From positions 4,797,331-4,861,330 of the forward strand of contig OX030958.1 in NCBI GenBank assembly GCA_943735955.1: DNA of 64,000 nt. Reading direction: 5' to 3'. The translations under genes were made by a program, and so were the position numbers. The notes below the pieces were generated by a model. It made no database searches. It had not been told where the DNA came from and saw only the letters and a list, made by a program, of their open reading frames with translations. Positions within the stretch are counted from its first letter, which is position 1. Each line of letters begins with the position of its first letter. Below, piece by piece: positions 1-13,000 of the stretch. The stretch comes from Piscicola geometra. Lineage: Eukaryota; Annelida; Clitellata; Hirudinida; Piscicolidae.

Positions 1-648
1 AAGTTGTTCAGGGCATTAGAAAGAATATTTAAACATGAAATTACTAAAAAAAACATGTGAATCTTTGTTTTTTTGGAAATAGCAAATCGTCATAAAACAC
101 ACTGTTCTAAATATTATGGCTTAAATGGTATCGACTCAGAAATCTTCCATGCCATAAAGATAATTTGTTGAGTGAGCATGGTAATCTTTTTAGTATACAT
201 TTTCTCTGAATAAGTTAAATAGTTCTTATTTCAGCAACAAAGTCCACAAAAATTCAGTTCTTTATCTTTGAAGGATGCTCTGAATATTTTTAGGCGTGCA
301 CTGCTCTTGGGAATTAGCGGATTCCTTCAATTGTTTGTTCAATTTGATTTGATGAAAAGAATAGAATTGTTTGTGTGCTTACTGTTGTGTGTGCATACAT
401 ACGAATCGAGTTTTATTTTGCGTTTATTCCCATTTCTGACAAAGTCGAGCTGAAAACTCTCTAACACACACCGATTTATAAAATCACTTTCATATAGATC
501 TACATACCCGTAGGCTCACAAGAGTTAACTTTATCTAAAAAAAGTTGATAAAAAATACTTTAAAGTACTTTTTTATAATTAAGAAATAGTCTAAAATATA
601 TTGATTAATGTTGTGAAACCTTGCAAGTCTTTGTTTTCTTCCTCTCCT
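1..648. other. Intergenic, 3' flank of EF-hand gene
   Basis: AT-rich sequence without a convincing exon. It includes the probable 3' UTR of the EF-hand gene (minus strand) below position 649. A 61-codon open frame on the plus strand at 268-453 has no recognisable motif, and I treat it as chance. Confidence 0.4.
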
Positions 649-3600
649 TCACAGATGCTGTAAGTAGACGGGCCCTGAGCTCCTCTTTGCTTGAATAGTG
701 CCTGTGTGTGTGCGTTTGCAAGTGTTTAAGTTATCTTAAAAATTGAGTTTAAGAATAACAATAGTTTTTTCCCCAATAATTAGTTTGAATGAATACGTTA
801 AAAATGTCATATGATTTTTATTGGTAAAGCATGTCTTGGCACCTACCCTTCTCTGCGAATGACCCACTCTGCCTGCCATCATCTTCACGAAGTCTGCAAT
901 GTTTTTTACATTTAAAATTTTATTTTAATACTTTGATTTTGCAAACTGTCATCAACAAATTATTTAGTTATTTATTGAAATAAAAAATCGAAATCTTCAG
1001 AAGTATTTTTTGTAACACAGAAAAAATAAATGTATGAAAAATGGCCACAAAAACATTTCTCAAAAAACATTTTTCAAAATCCTAAAACAAAAAAGTCATT
1101 GATTTTGTATTGAGCGGTCGATATTTCCAGGCGAGAACCGAAAAGGCACAATCAATAGACATGAACGTTCTAGTGTGCTCAGGTCCTATATGCTTTCATG
1201 TACATCCCTAGAGACGTCTTTTTATTTGAACGTTTATTTTTCTTTAAAATGTATATATATTTTTCAACATCTCAAAGATTTTCTGACTTTTGAACATGTT
1301 TTGAGACTCTTTGCGAGTATTTACTTTACTATATTTTGTTTTTAACTCACTATTAATTATTTTTAATGTTATAAGACGGGCTTTTAGGTTTTAGTAGTAG
1401 AAAAACAATTACTTAGATTTTTTTAAACATTTTTCAATCTTTTTTTTAGAAAATCAAAATTTGAAAACACGTAAATTATATTTTAGGAATCATCTCCATT
1501 GCATCTACAAAACACATATTTTCTAATTAGCACTTTTAAGGTTTCAATGCACATTGAAAAAAACTGATGTTTCTGAATTTTATCAGAATCAGCCGCCAAT
1601 AATTAAAAACTTGAAGAAAGATAAGTTTATTGGGTGAGATGAATGCCATTTTAAACTACATATTCCATCAAAATAGCACGAACAAAACCTCTTTATTCAA
1701 AACATGCTCTAATAACATTTCGATACGATAAATTCCTTTGTGTTGAGTTCATTCATAGTGAATATGCATATTATCCATTTATAAAAAATTTCAGGCAATG
1801 GTGAGTCGTGATATTGTTATAAGGCTTGCCATTTTTTTGTTTCTGCTATCTTGTATGAAAACTTTTTCAATAATTTAAAAAAAAATATTTAAAGTAGTTA
1901 TTTATTCAAGAAATGTAAAACCCAATCTGTTTTTTAATTCTGAGGAGAAAAAAACTTCTGAAAACAACTTACGATGCAGAATTTGTCAGATAGAAAGAAT
2001 GTGGAAGATGATCTCTCAATAAATCAACACAAAAAGTAGAGCAGACATTTTTTATAGTTACATAAACACGAAAAAGAATTTCTGTTTATATATGATTGAT
2101 TCATTACAATGTTTTCACGTAATGACCTTCTTATGATCATAATAATTATTACTTTTTTTTAAATAATTGCTTCAAAGAAAATTTTCTTGCCACATTCAGA
2201 AGTCCATAAAACTTTAAAGTATGTCTAGAATTCTATTTCATAAGGCCTTAAGCATTAACGAAGCAAATTCTCAGGTTTTAGCTTCAAATATTCTATATTC
2301 CTTCTTATTCTATAAAATTTAAACACTGTGATATTCAAAAGATTAAATATTTTATTTCAATATTTTTGATTCAACGTTTGATAGAGATTATTCAAAAGTA
2401 TTGTTTCCGCCTAAATAGCTACTTGCATGGATTGTTATGTCTTAATCGCAACATTCGCTCCATGGAAAATTCTCCTATTTAACGTCTGCTTACACGGCTT
2501 ACTGCAAGATTTGGCTCTCTCTCAAAAGAAATCAAGAGCAGAAAAATATACGCGATTAAACCGCCTACAAAAAAATAAATGTAAAAACACGCTTATAAAT
2601 ATAATGACAGAAAAAACTATATTTTACAAATTTAAGGCATTTTTTGTAAACGAAAGTCTCTAAAGCTTCAAAAGACTTTCACATTTCTGCTCTTCAATTC
2701 ATCAAAGAATTTTATTCTTTATCAGAGAACCTTGTACACTAAGGCTAAAAATGTAAGCGTGAAATTAGCATGGGCTCCATTTGTTGTATGTTACGATTAT
2801 CATGAAATATTTTTTTTCCAAAACATTTATCATCTTTAGACACAATCATGTTTCGAAAAGATAATTATTTTTGACCTTTTATTTCGGACATACTTTTTTT
2901 GACAGTCTATTAAAAACTCGAATACTAATGGTGGTAATCACAGCAGCCAATAATAATTTGAAAAAATTATATTTCTATCTTTGGATTCTTAAAAAATAAT
3001 ATTTATATTATTGGATATTCATAACAAATATTTATATTTTAAATATGAAAAAAAAACTATATTTTTGTATATTTGACACTTTTATTAAAAAACTATTCTT
3101 TTTCCACAGATCTTAAGATTATTTTCTATTATTCTCCCCACCTTCATAAAAGATGCGGTCTTTGAGGGGCAGGTCAGCTGCCCCCATCATGTTGGTGACA
3201 TCAGCATCAGTCAGCGTCAGTCCAACCTCTTCCATCGTATCACGCAACTCGTTTCTGTTAGAAAAAGGAAAGTAGATGTAAAATGTTAATTGATAAGATG
3301 ATGAAAGTTTATTGGATTTAAAAAATGCTATTAAGGTTTTATGGGCAAAAATGTTTTATGTCACAAGTGTTGAAATACATTTATGAATTACATAAATGAA
3401 TTTTTCAAGCAAGCGTGAGCACACATTCACTTCCATAACTCTTTTAAATTTGAGTCAAGCTTCTAGTTCTCAAATTTTTCGGGTAAACCCTTTGCCAACC
3501 ACTTTTTTAGTTTTGAAAATTTTAAAATGTATGCTTTTTTCCCACTCAAAATAAACTATATCTAATTTTTCTAACCTTTTTCTTTTTTCTTTCACGCGTT

Positions 3601-4419
3601 CTCATTTTCGGCCTACTTTTCTGCTGTTCTAAGCAGCCTAAATCCAATCATTGTTGAGTTTTATACATCCAATTACTAGCCACTCACTTCACGAACCTTT
3701 CAAGCAGCCAGAATATTTACTTTTTTTCACTCAGTTAAAGAAACTTCATGCAACTTAGTCTTTTTTATTATTTAATAGTTCAATGATTTTTCTTCTTAAA
3801 TTTATTTTCCCATTCTAACGTTGATTAATAGATGACCAAAAAAGAAAAAGTACTTTAAAAAATTCATGATTTAAAACGCTTTAAGATATTTTTGAAATTA
3901 TTTTATTTTATTTCAATATTTATTCAATTATTTTATTTTATTTAAATATTTATTCAATTATTTTATTTTATTTAAATATTTTTTCAATTATTTCATTTTA
4001 TTTCAATATTTATACATTTATTTTATTTTCAGGTTTTTAGGCACACTTAAATAATATTTTCTTTGTCAAAGCGGATGTTCTCGTATCACTGGACCACTCA
4101 TGCTCTCATTCAGTCTTTGTATATCCATCTATTCACTCACACAATATTTTATTTTACTCATTGTTTATTTAATACATTTTAAAAGCTATTTTTATCCTTG
4201 AGTATTCTAATAAACTTACTACAACTACATACATATTTTAAACATTTTTGAAACTACCATTCCCTTTCTCTTACCACCCATCCACCTGTCCACATAGCCA
4301 TTGCTGTCCTTGTCGAGTGCTTCAAACAAACCTCTTATTTCGGCCTCAGAAGCTTTTCTGGCGGAATTGGCGGCTTCGGGAAATGGAGGGTCAAAAGAAG
4401 AACTCTTCCATTTTGACAT
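649..4419 (-). CDS. Small EF-hand calcium-binding protein, 4 exons, 100 aa
   Basis: Coding exons on the minus strand are 4286-4419, 3142-3254, 847-893 and 649-657 (stop TGA at 649-651). All junctions are GT-AG and keep one frame. The first EF-hand loop is canonical and split by intron 1: residues 36-47 read DKDSNGYVDRNE, with D, D, N, Y, D and E at the metal-ligand positions. A second helix-loop-helix ends FYEDFVKMM, typical of the last helix of calmodulin-like proteins, but its loop (about AADLPLKDRIFYE) lacks most acidic ligands and probably does not bind calcium. The protein is likely a cytosolic Ca2+ sensor or buffer of the calmodulin/troponin-C superfamily. There are only two hands and no dynein-light-chain domain, so it is not a full calmodulin or a helminth tegumental TAL protein. 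The family is certain; the precise orthologue is not. The last exon carries only HL-stop, which is the least certain part. Confidence 0.82.
3898..4022. repeat. 30-bp AT-rich tandem repeat in EF-hand intron 1
   Basis: About four head-to-tail copies of a 30-bp unit of the form TTATTTTATTTTATTTMAAT followed by ATTTATTCAA. The first two copies differ at one position and later copies decay. It lies in the first intron of the EF-hand gene. Confidence 0.75.
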
Positions 4420-4678
4420 TTTTGCCGTTCTTTCAAGTTTGTCGCCTTTAAATTATGGTTAATGAAGGCGCTTCCTTTGAGTTAAGTTTGTTTTCAACTT
4501 CAATTGTTTGACATGATTAAAACCGTGGCATCATTGAAAAATTAATTTTCTTATTTGAACCTTTGTTTAAACATCTGAAAGGAATAGGAAATTATAATTG
4601 ATTTTTTCTACGTTTTCAAATCTAGCTTGGTAATGCATTGGGGTACTAATTAATTGGATTTTCATTATTTTCGAAAAG

Positions 4679-4738
4679 TTAGAAGGGGCCTTCAGGAGTC
4701 GTCTCAGCAAGCATCGTAGATTCCAAAGCAGCAAACAT
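4679..4738 (-). other. Possible orphan terminal exon
   Basis: On the minus strand a good acceptor (ttactttccag) precedes an open 19-codon stretch, MFAALESTMLAETTPEGPF, ended by TAA at 4679-4681. It looks like a 3' exon, but no matching upstream donor or exon is recognised in the next 5 kb. It could be an alternative end of a neighbouring gene, a relic, or chance. Confidence 0.2.
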
Positions 4739-7563
4739 CTGGAAAGTAAACCATTTCAACATTATTCAAGAGTCTTTCATGCTTCTTCATTACTAATCAT
4801 GACATAGAATACGCAAGCATCAATTTCTGGCCATTAAAAAAATAAGAGGGCGTCTATTTTTTTTTATGGTAACAAATTATTTTTCATCACATACAGTATC
4901 CTACTCTGTCTTATCTGCCTAAAGATCATTACATTGAAAACTCATGTTTTTCATGCGTTTATTTTCAGAGATGGAAGCATAAAACTAAATGTTTATTGGC
5001 TTTCAAAGCATACAGAACCTCTATGCTGTCTTCTAAACAATACATTTCATTCTGCTTATGCCAAAAGACAGGATAAAAGATAAATATTTTTGTTGGAAAA
5101 TAAAGAAACATTAGGAAATATTTGACGCAAAAATGGTAACTTTTTTTCCAATTAACAGAAAAACCAAATAATGGATAGACAACAAATATTCTTATAATAA
5201 ACATATAAATATTTTTCAAAATGAAAGTTGATCTGATGAAAAACTAAATAAATAAAATGTGAGAACCGAATTAATCAAAAAATTAATAATAATAGGCTTT
5301 CCTATAACTTCATTTTCATGTTTGAGTGCGATTGAGACGGACGCCTAAAATAGAATCGCCTTGACCAATAGAATTTACTTTTAAAGTAGATCAATACCAG
5401 GCACACACAAGTTTACTATTTATCATACACGCTACGCATACAAATACTACTGGTAGTGTACTAAGGTGTATTATATGTTCAAAATAAATATGAGGCTATC
5501 AATCATGCAAAAATTCCAGATGCGCGCCAGTAATTGAACGAAGACACTGTCAGCTTTACTCATACGCTAGACACGTTTTGATGCACTTCGGGGCACAAGT
5601 GAGGCTTTTGTACAAATTTAGCTAACAATTCTTCATACAAAATAATATCTTTTAAAGTCATTTACTGACCTTTACCTGTCTCCATTAACCTTCATTGACC
5701 TTCAAACATACTTCTTTAAAACTAAACCAATAAATTAGTTCAAACGATAACTAAAGGCTGCACTTTTAGTTTCTTGATACGAGTAACTTTCCTGAAACAA
5801 ATTTTTTCTTACAGGAGTCTAAATTGAACTAGGATTTGAACGCTATCAACGGCAATAAAAATATATAAATAATGACCTGGCCACAACAATGTCTGCCGTT
5901 AAATAACTTATGTATTTTTCTTAACGCTTAATGGCACTAATAACAACCATAGTTATTTTCTAAAAAGAGAAAATAAGGAAGAACACATAACTAACCAGTT
6001 ACGAAAATTTCAACTAAAAAGTGAACAAACGTGTTAATCCAAGAAATATAAGAAATTAAATGCATTATGAAGAGAAATGGTTTAAACAAAACTTAGCTGG
6101 CAAAGGAAAAGGCCAGTGCAAGGTTATCGTTGATTTCCCCTAAGGCTTCGATTCAATTCGATTAGCATGCAATTGAAAGTTCTATTCAAATATTTGTTTT
6201 AACCTTTCAATTATTGACAACACTAGTTTGGCCTTTTCATAATAAATAGTTTTCCATTTTCTATTTCTTTACAATAAAAGAGAGATTAGAATGAAAAGGT
6301 GCATGTCCGAGCAAACTTCGAAATCATTTTACCTTCATGTGCCGTATAATAATAATAAAATGTTTTTTTTACATTTTTTAGTCTTAATTTCTTATGTAGA
6401 ATATGCGTAAGCTAATAATAACACGGTGTTCAGAAAAATGAATTAATAACTTATATTAATTAAAATTAATTTTAATTTTTCAAACATTTTAATATTTTGA
6501 TGAAGTCAATAAGCTATCCAGAAGCATATTGAAAAGTAAATTAATCGAAAAAATTACTTTAAAAAAAATAAAATTCTAGAAATAAATGCTTCAAAAATGT
6601 TAAACAACAAAATTTAATTGAAATCTCGTTATTATTTTTTCATTACAGCCGGAAAACATTATTATTTCTCTTTATAAATTGAAATATTTTTGCAAAAAAG
6701 TATTGGATAGCTTGGAACTCATTTAGTTTCATTAAACATTAAAATATTAATCTATCAGATCGCTTTATTGATTGTACATAACACGCAATGTCATTAAGGA
6801 GAGAAATAATGTTCTTGTTCCAGGCTATTGAGACTGGGAGGGACTTGAAGTGTCAATTAGCACACAAATAGCACATATTAACAAGAAAAATAAATAAAAT
6901 GACAAACATTTTATTTAAAAATATGTAAGTTAAATTAAACTATTAGTAACTCAATAGTATGAAGCGAATTACTAAAAGCTCTATATGTTTCAAACATGTA
7001 ACCAACTGAAACATGTTTAGAGCGAATAGAGACAAATCCAAAATTTTTATTCAAAAAACACCCACTGACCTCAAGATTAATAGAAGAAAAAAAAGATTGC
7101 TTTTTTGGAGTCGAGTTCATTTTTGAATAGTTTGAACATTTGTTTAGAATATTCAAACTTTGATGTGAAATTAGTTGTTTTCTAATTAAACCTTGTACTT
7201 GCAACTGGAAAAGCCTAAATTTAACTTTGATGTGAAAGATAAATTTAAGATTGATACTTTAGAGTTGAAATTCAAACTTTCTGAACTTATTAATTTAATA
7301 TACGATGGTGTTCCACAAACGGATGAAATAACTACAAAAAGCAAAACATTTTTAGGCCACCTAATGAAAGTCTTATTCATCAGCACGTAACTCCTTTAAG
7401 CAAAAAAAGTATATCCATCGTTTCGAAATATCGACTTAGTGTTTCTTGCTTTGCCGTGTTAACCCACCAGCATCTTATAAACACACACGCCCCAACGTAC
7501 AACAACTTTTTGTTTTCATCTTTTCCCGCAACTCTGCATCGATCGTCGTGTACACACAACCCA

Positions 7564-7592
7564 CACGCGTACCCACACGCGTACCCACACGC

Positions 7593-7625
<33 letters not shown>

Positions 7626-7682
7626 AACACACACAAAAATACACACACACACACAAATACATACAGGCATACATACATATGA
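7564..7682. repeat. CA/GT microsatellite with CACG-rich start
   Basis: Imperfect (CA)n with interspersed AAA and ATA variants, preceded by three copies of a CCCACACGCGTA-like 12-mer. It generates several long, meaningless cysteine/valine- or histidine/threonine-rich open frames on both strands, none of which should be annotated. Confidence 0.9.
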
Positions 7683-10071
7683 ACTTGAAATACACATACA
7701 TAAACGAGTTAAACAGATACACATAGTTTAGGCACTCATACACACAAACTCACACAATTTCACACAAAAACACTGACTTTACAAAACTTTTTTATAACAT
7801 GGGTAGCATGATTAACAGACTTGTTTATTGTGAAGAGTCATGTAAATGCTGTCTGTGCAAGCATTTCTGAATGCCAGTATGTATTCATTTCTTTTAAAGA
7901 TTTCTGTTATTTTTGCTTTTTTTGAATGCCCCAAAGAGTATGAGTTCTAGGTTAAGAATGCTTCTAGCCCCAAAGTTCAAAATAGCAATTAGAAAATTAT
8001 TTTTAATAATTTTTGATGAGAACTTGAGACATGTGAGTGTTGAGAATAGAAAGAGGAAAATCACTATGAAATCCGTTAATTTTCATTCTTAATTAAAATT
8101 ATTAATATTTTGTCCAGTTTTCAACAAGTTTCAAGGTTTCCAGATTTTAAAAGGCAAATCAAATTCACGAATGATCAAAAAACAAAAAATTGTCAGATAA
8201 ACGAACATTAATTGTTGAAAGCAATGGCCAATGAAGATTTACGATTGAATAAAATTACAGCAACATATGAAAGTTTTACATTTAAAAATTCTTTTGCTTG
8301 TACAAAAATTAGGTTTATTATTTCTCTTTTTTCGGTTTTATAATATTTTTGAAAAATTGTTAACTATAATTTTGAAAAACAGGAAAATAAAAAAAAATAA
8401 TTTACAACTGAAATTTCAAAACATTTCAAAATTATTTTTTTCGTTTCTAAAATATTATCATATCAAATCTAAAAATTCTTCTTTGCAATATCTCAGTGCT
8501 CTAACAAATCGACATAGGCCCATACACAATTAGAAAATAAACACCATCGGTCTCTGTCTTAGGACACCGATGTTATCCTTTTCGTATCTTGAGAATGCTG
8601 CCAATGACCCTGTTATTCTTGGGTTAACTGATTGATGTCTTTTTTTTCGTATGTGCACAAGATCACTCATTGAACACAGGGCTATGGCTGTTTCACTCTT
8701 CAAAAAAAACCTTCTATTAAGACTTAAAAAACTACCTGATTTAATTTAATCAAATTGATTTATAAAAAAGCCATTAAAATGTGATGTGAAGATAAGAATG
8801 AAATATAGTTTTGCAAAGATTTTTGCTTTTAAATCAAAATAATCAATAAATCTTTCGCCTGTTGAGACGTTCTGCAAGATAACTTCGATTAATGCATCAC
8901 TGCCTTCTTATCACCATGAGCTGTCAAAATTACATATGCTCAAAAGCATCAAAAAACTTTTTATTTTGTTGTTAATAATTTTAAATTATAGACAACATCT
9001 TTTTTAGTTTATTCAGTTTCACTCGACCAATTACAATAATCCCCGGTTATTCTCAGTCAAATGGCCAGAAGATGGATGTTTTTAATCTCCAGCATCATTG
9101 CCTTCCCCTCTTCACCCTTCCCATGGTAACGCATCAATCAAAAAAACTTAATTAAACTTTAATGTATTGGCTCTAGTTTTTATGAAGCGATTTTGTAATT
9201 ACTAGAACGACTGGCCTTGCATTCGGAACTTTGATTTTGAATATAATGACGATTCAATGCACTTCAAAGCTTATGAGTTTTAAAAAGAAATGTGAAATTT
9301 TATAATATTAGATTCTGGATTTTTTCTTACAATTTTTGAATAACCTTTTCGAGAAAGCAGTCACCAAGATTGGAAAAATTACAATAAGAACTGAACCAAG
9401 TCTTCAAACCCCCTGGCGCTCAGCTTGACATAGAAAATTAAAAAAACTTAGTTTTTCAACATAAATAATTTTGAAAACTCTATTCTTTTATTGAGTATAT
9501 GGATAAAAATAAAAACTTCCCAGAATCAAAAAGATCAACACACACACATTTGATTGAAGGAAGAATTCAAACGACTGAACCATTCAATCAAATACCTCAA
9601 ACATTTGTTAATGGTTTTTAAAAATAAATTTGGGATAGAACTCAAGTGAAAAATGAGAATATTTATATTAATATAAAAAATATGTTCAGCTTCATTGTAA
9701 GTAACACATTTTTCATTTTAATATACAGAAAAACCAATTTTAAAAATGTTAAAATAGTTTTTATAAATGATTTCGTATAAATATGATGAAAAAATATTTT
9801 CATAAATATATCAATACGGAAAAATGATTGATTCAAAATTTAAATAGAACCTTTTTCAAAAGAATTTATGTGGTTAGGGGAAACAATTTGGAATTTCAAA
9901 ACCCATTAAAATATATTAACCTTAGTATCGTGAAAAATCTAAAATCGTTGATTGCTAATATTTATAAAATATAAAAACATTTAATCATTCAACTTTTTCA
10001 AATACAAGCAAAAAAGTTTTTTATTTGATTGATCTTGAATTACTATAGATGATTTCAATACCTAGCAATTC

Positions 10072-13000
10072 TCAAAATGAGCTCTCAGTGGGCTCTTGCA
10101 GGGCCTGCTTAGTGTTCTGAATGTAGTTGACAGCATCTTGAACCGTCAAGTAAATGTCCACTAGTTTCAGCTTCTCTACCTCGATCGCCTTGGTCAGCAT
10201 TTTGAAAACTTTTTCTGGAAAGAAATGAAATTTAGTCAAAGTTGTGGTTACTTTTTGTTTTATAAATAATTTTTAGTTTTTTTATATCTTTCAAAGTTAT
10301 CGAATAAATATATGATTTGCACAAATTTAAAATTTAAATTTTTTTTTTGTAAGTATTGGTTTTTAAGTCACGTTTATCTAGGTCTTAATATATCTAAAAA
10401 AGCTCAAGTCAAGTCAGCACCATTTACCTGAACAGCTTGCCAATGAAACTTTGATATCCACATTTTGGTACTCATTTATAACCTGTTAATTTTTGTTTAT
10501 TCAATGAACGATTTATTTGCATAAAACACTTAATCATTTATAATTTGATAGATTTATATTTTAAACATGAAATAATAACTTGAACCCTAGGTTTTTAGAT
10601 GCTCCATTAAAGACATTATTTACCGTAAAACATAATGTATAAGGTGAACCTGTTTTTGCAATGCCATTAATATAAAAAAAAACAAAAATTAGCTAGGTAC
10701 ATTTTTGTTTTTTTTTCAATCGCGGGTGATTAAAAAAATAATTTTTGTGTTAAACTTCTTGTATTGTTAGTGTTAATCATGTCCTAAGTAGATGTTTTCA
10801 AATTTGTAAACCGATGATTGTGCCCCACTCTTTATTCCCGATAATCTATTAATTAACATAACGCTAGAAACCATTAGACCCTATGAAAGTCCAGAAACCT
10901 TGTTGATAGCATAGATTCCGTCGGCATCAAGGAATGAGATGAGGCTACAATCGAGAATGATGTCGGTTAAGGAACTTTTTTTCACTTCGGAACTTTTTTC
11001 ATTGTTTTCGCTTTGGTCCTTAGTGGAGGTTTTGTATAATGGTTATGCATGAAGACAAAGGTACATGCAAAGGTGTTTGAAAAGTTTAAAAAATATTGGC
11101 ATTTTTAGAATAAAAAAAATAAATAAATGATTGAGGTTTTATTAACTGAATAATCACACCTTTTTGTTTCTAAAAAGACAACCGCATATATGGTCAACAT
11201 GAGTTGTTTGAGGGAGCTCTAGAACTTTCGAGACCTCCAAGTTTTCGAGAAAGTGGTTGTGGTTGGCGTAGTAAAGAGTCGTTTGTATGCCTATGATTTT
11301 GATATTTTCAAGTTCTTCAGCCTGCAAAGTCATTTGGTAAGGTGTGGAAAGAGTTTATAAAACAATAATGTCTTTGGAGACTACTCATTTACTAACATTT
11401 ATATCTTATACATAATTTATTCAGTAAAAAATGTTAAATATTTTAATAGACTAATAAAATACATTTTTATGAATAAATAATAATATTTTAAAGATATATA
11501 TTTAAAAAGAAATAATTTCTTACCTTTTCGAACTTTTGTATATCTACATAACAATCCGTGTCTGGAATGAGTCCCAAAGTGCTAATCTTTGGCCTTATGA
11601 AAGGAATGTATGATATTTTACTATGATCTACTCTAAACTTAAGTCGCTAGTCCGACTTCTACCATTTAAGCCATCCCCGGATAGTTGTTTAGTGTATAAA
11701 ATATTCTATCTTGATATAACACAAATCGTCAGCAAAAGTTACTCATTCAATGATGATTCATTTCCTTTATGCAAACTAATTTTATTCCGAATTAAGAAAA
11801 CCTCAATGATGTCAATGCTGAGATCACAGATTACAAGAATCTTTCTCAGTCACAGCGAAATACTATCATAATTTCCCGTCTAAATAAATGACGGATATTC
11901 TAAGGATAAATAGATTAACGAACTAAGTATCATTTGAAGTTCCAGTTGGATTTGTAAAATCTTTTAAAAGATAAAACCACACTATTAAATTTTTTTAAAA
12001 TAGGTTATTGGTCGCTTTTGTTCTATAAAATCACTTTATTTTTAGTTGGGCGATTCACACCACTTAAGACCCTTTTTAAAAAATAATAAAAAAATTCTAT
12101 GGTGTGTGATAAACTCAGTTTTCAAAAACAATACAATGATTCTTTTCGAGAATGATGAGATTTCATCTTTATACTTCCTATTTACCAACATTGAAGTTTA
12201 GAAAAACTAGAGTTGACAAGTTTAAAAAAGCAAATGTGCAAAGATAAAATGTTCTTTAATATTATTGCGTTAATTTAGTCCTCACCTCTGTGTCCTTAGA
12301 ACGACGGAGAAGAATGTGAAGCCAACACCGATTGCAAATCCAATGTCCACGTCGCTGAGGATGATGGCAATCGCCGTGATCAGGAAAATAAACTTTGGGA
12401 GTGTATATACGTGTATGAATCAGCTTTTAATATTTCAATAAAATAATTATTTAAAAAAGCTTTAATATACAATAAGTAGAAATTAAGTTAAAGTTAAATT
12501 GATCTAAGAGCTTCTAAAAAGGTATGAGGATTATGAATTCAGCAGCTTATTTTGTCTTTGAATCTCTAAATTTATAAAAGTTCAAATATATCACGAGGAA
12601 AATACTAATACTTAGAGTATAATTATTCAAAATAATTCTAATAGAATTTACTCCACACAATATAAAATTATAATGAGTAGTTAAATTTTAACACTTGACT
12701 TTTTTTAATGTTTTGATATACTGTTTATAATTTTTCAAAAATTGGTTAAGAGCAATAAAAAAACATACTCCGTCGTAACGAGATACTTTCAAGAGGTATT
12801 TGAGGTCCATGATTTGAAGAAAGGCTCCCCTCAAGTTGATGATTGTGATGGCCGCTAACACACACTTTGAGAATAAAAAAAAGAAGTTTTAGTTTTAATG
12901 ATAACTCATATTTTTAAAGTATTGCTCCATAGTTTAGGTATCCTAAAAAATTAGGGATTTTAGATCTGCTAGGAGCTTTTTAGACTTACTATTGAGAAAA

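Larger units (their letters stand above)
4420..10071. other. 5.6-kb AT-rich intergenic region
   Basis: No gene model can be supported here. Open frames at 4965-5219, 6935-7204, 7186-7390 and 8267-8533 are AT-driven and lack motifs. One possible terminal exon (4679-4738, minus) and a CA microsatellite (7564-7682) are listed separately. It contains the 5' flank of the EF-hand gene and the 3' flank of the first SLC26 copy. Confidence 0.5.

Noticed and set aside
2427..2663. 78-codon plus-strand frame in EF-hand intron 2
   Set aside because: No motif, high Lys/Asn content as expected from AT-rich DNA, no splice or start context.
7380..7743. Overlapping Cys/Val-rich, His/Thr-rich open frames on both strands
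   Set aside because: They are translations of a CA/GT microsatellite; there is no stop codon in the repeat, so length means nothing.
8548..8573. Possible small hairpin (CATCGGT...ACCGATG)
   Set aside because: Stem of seven pairs only; too short to support an RNA gene.
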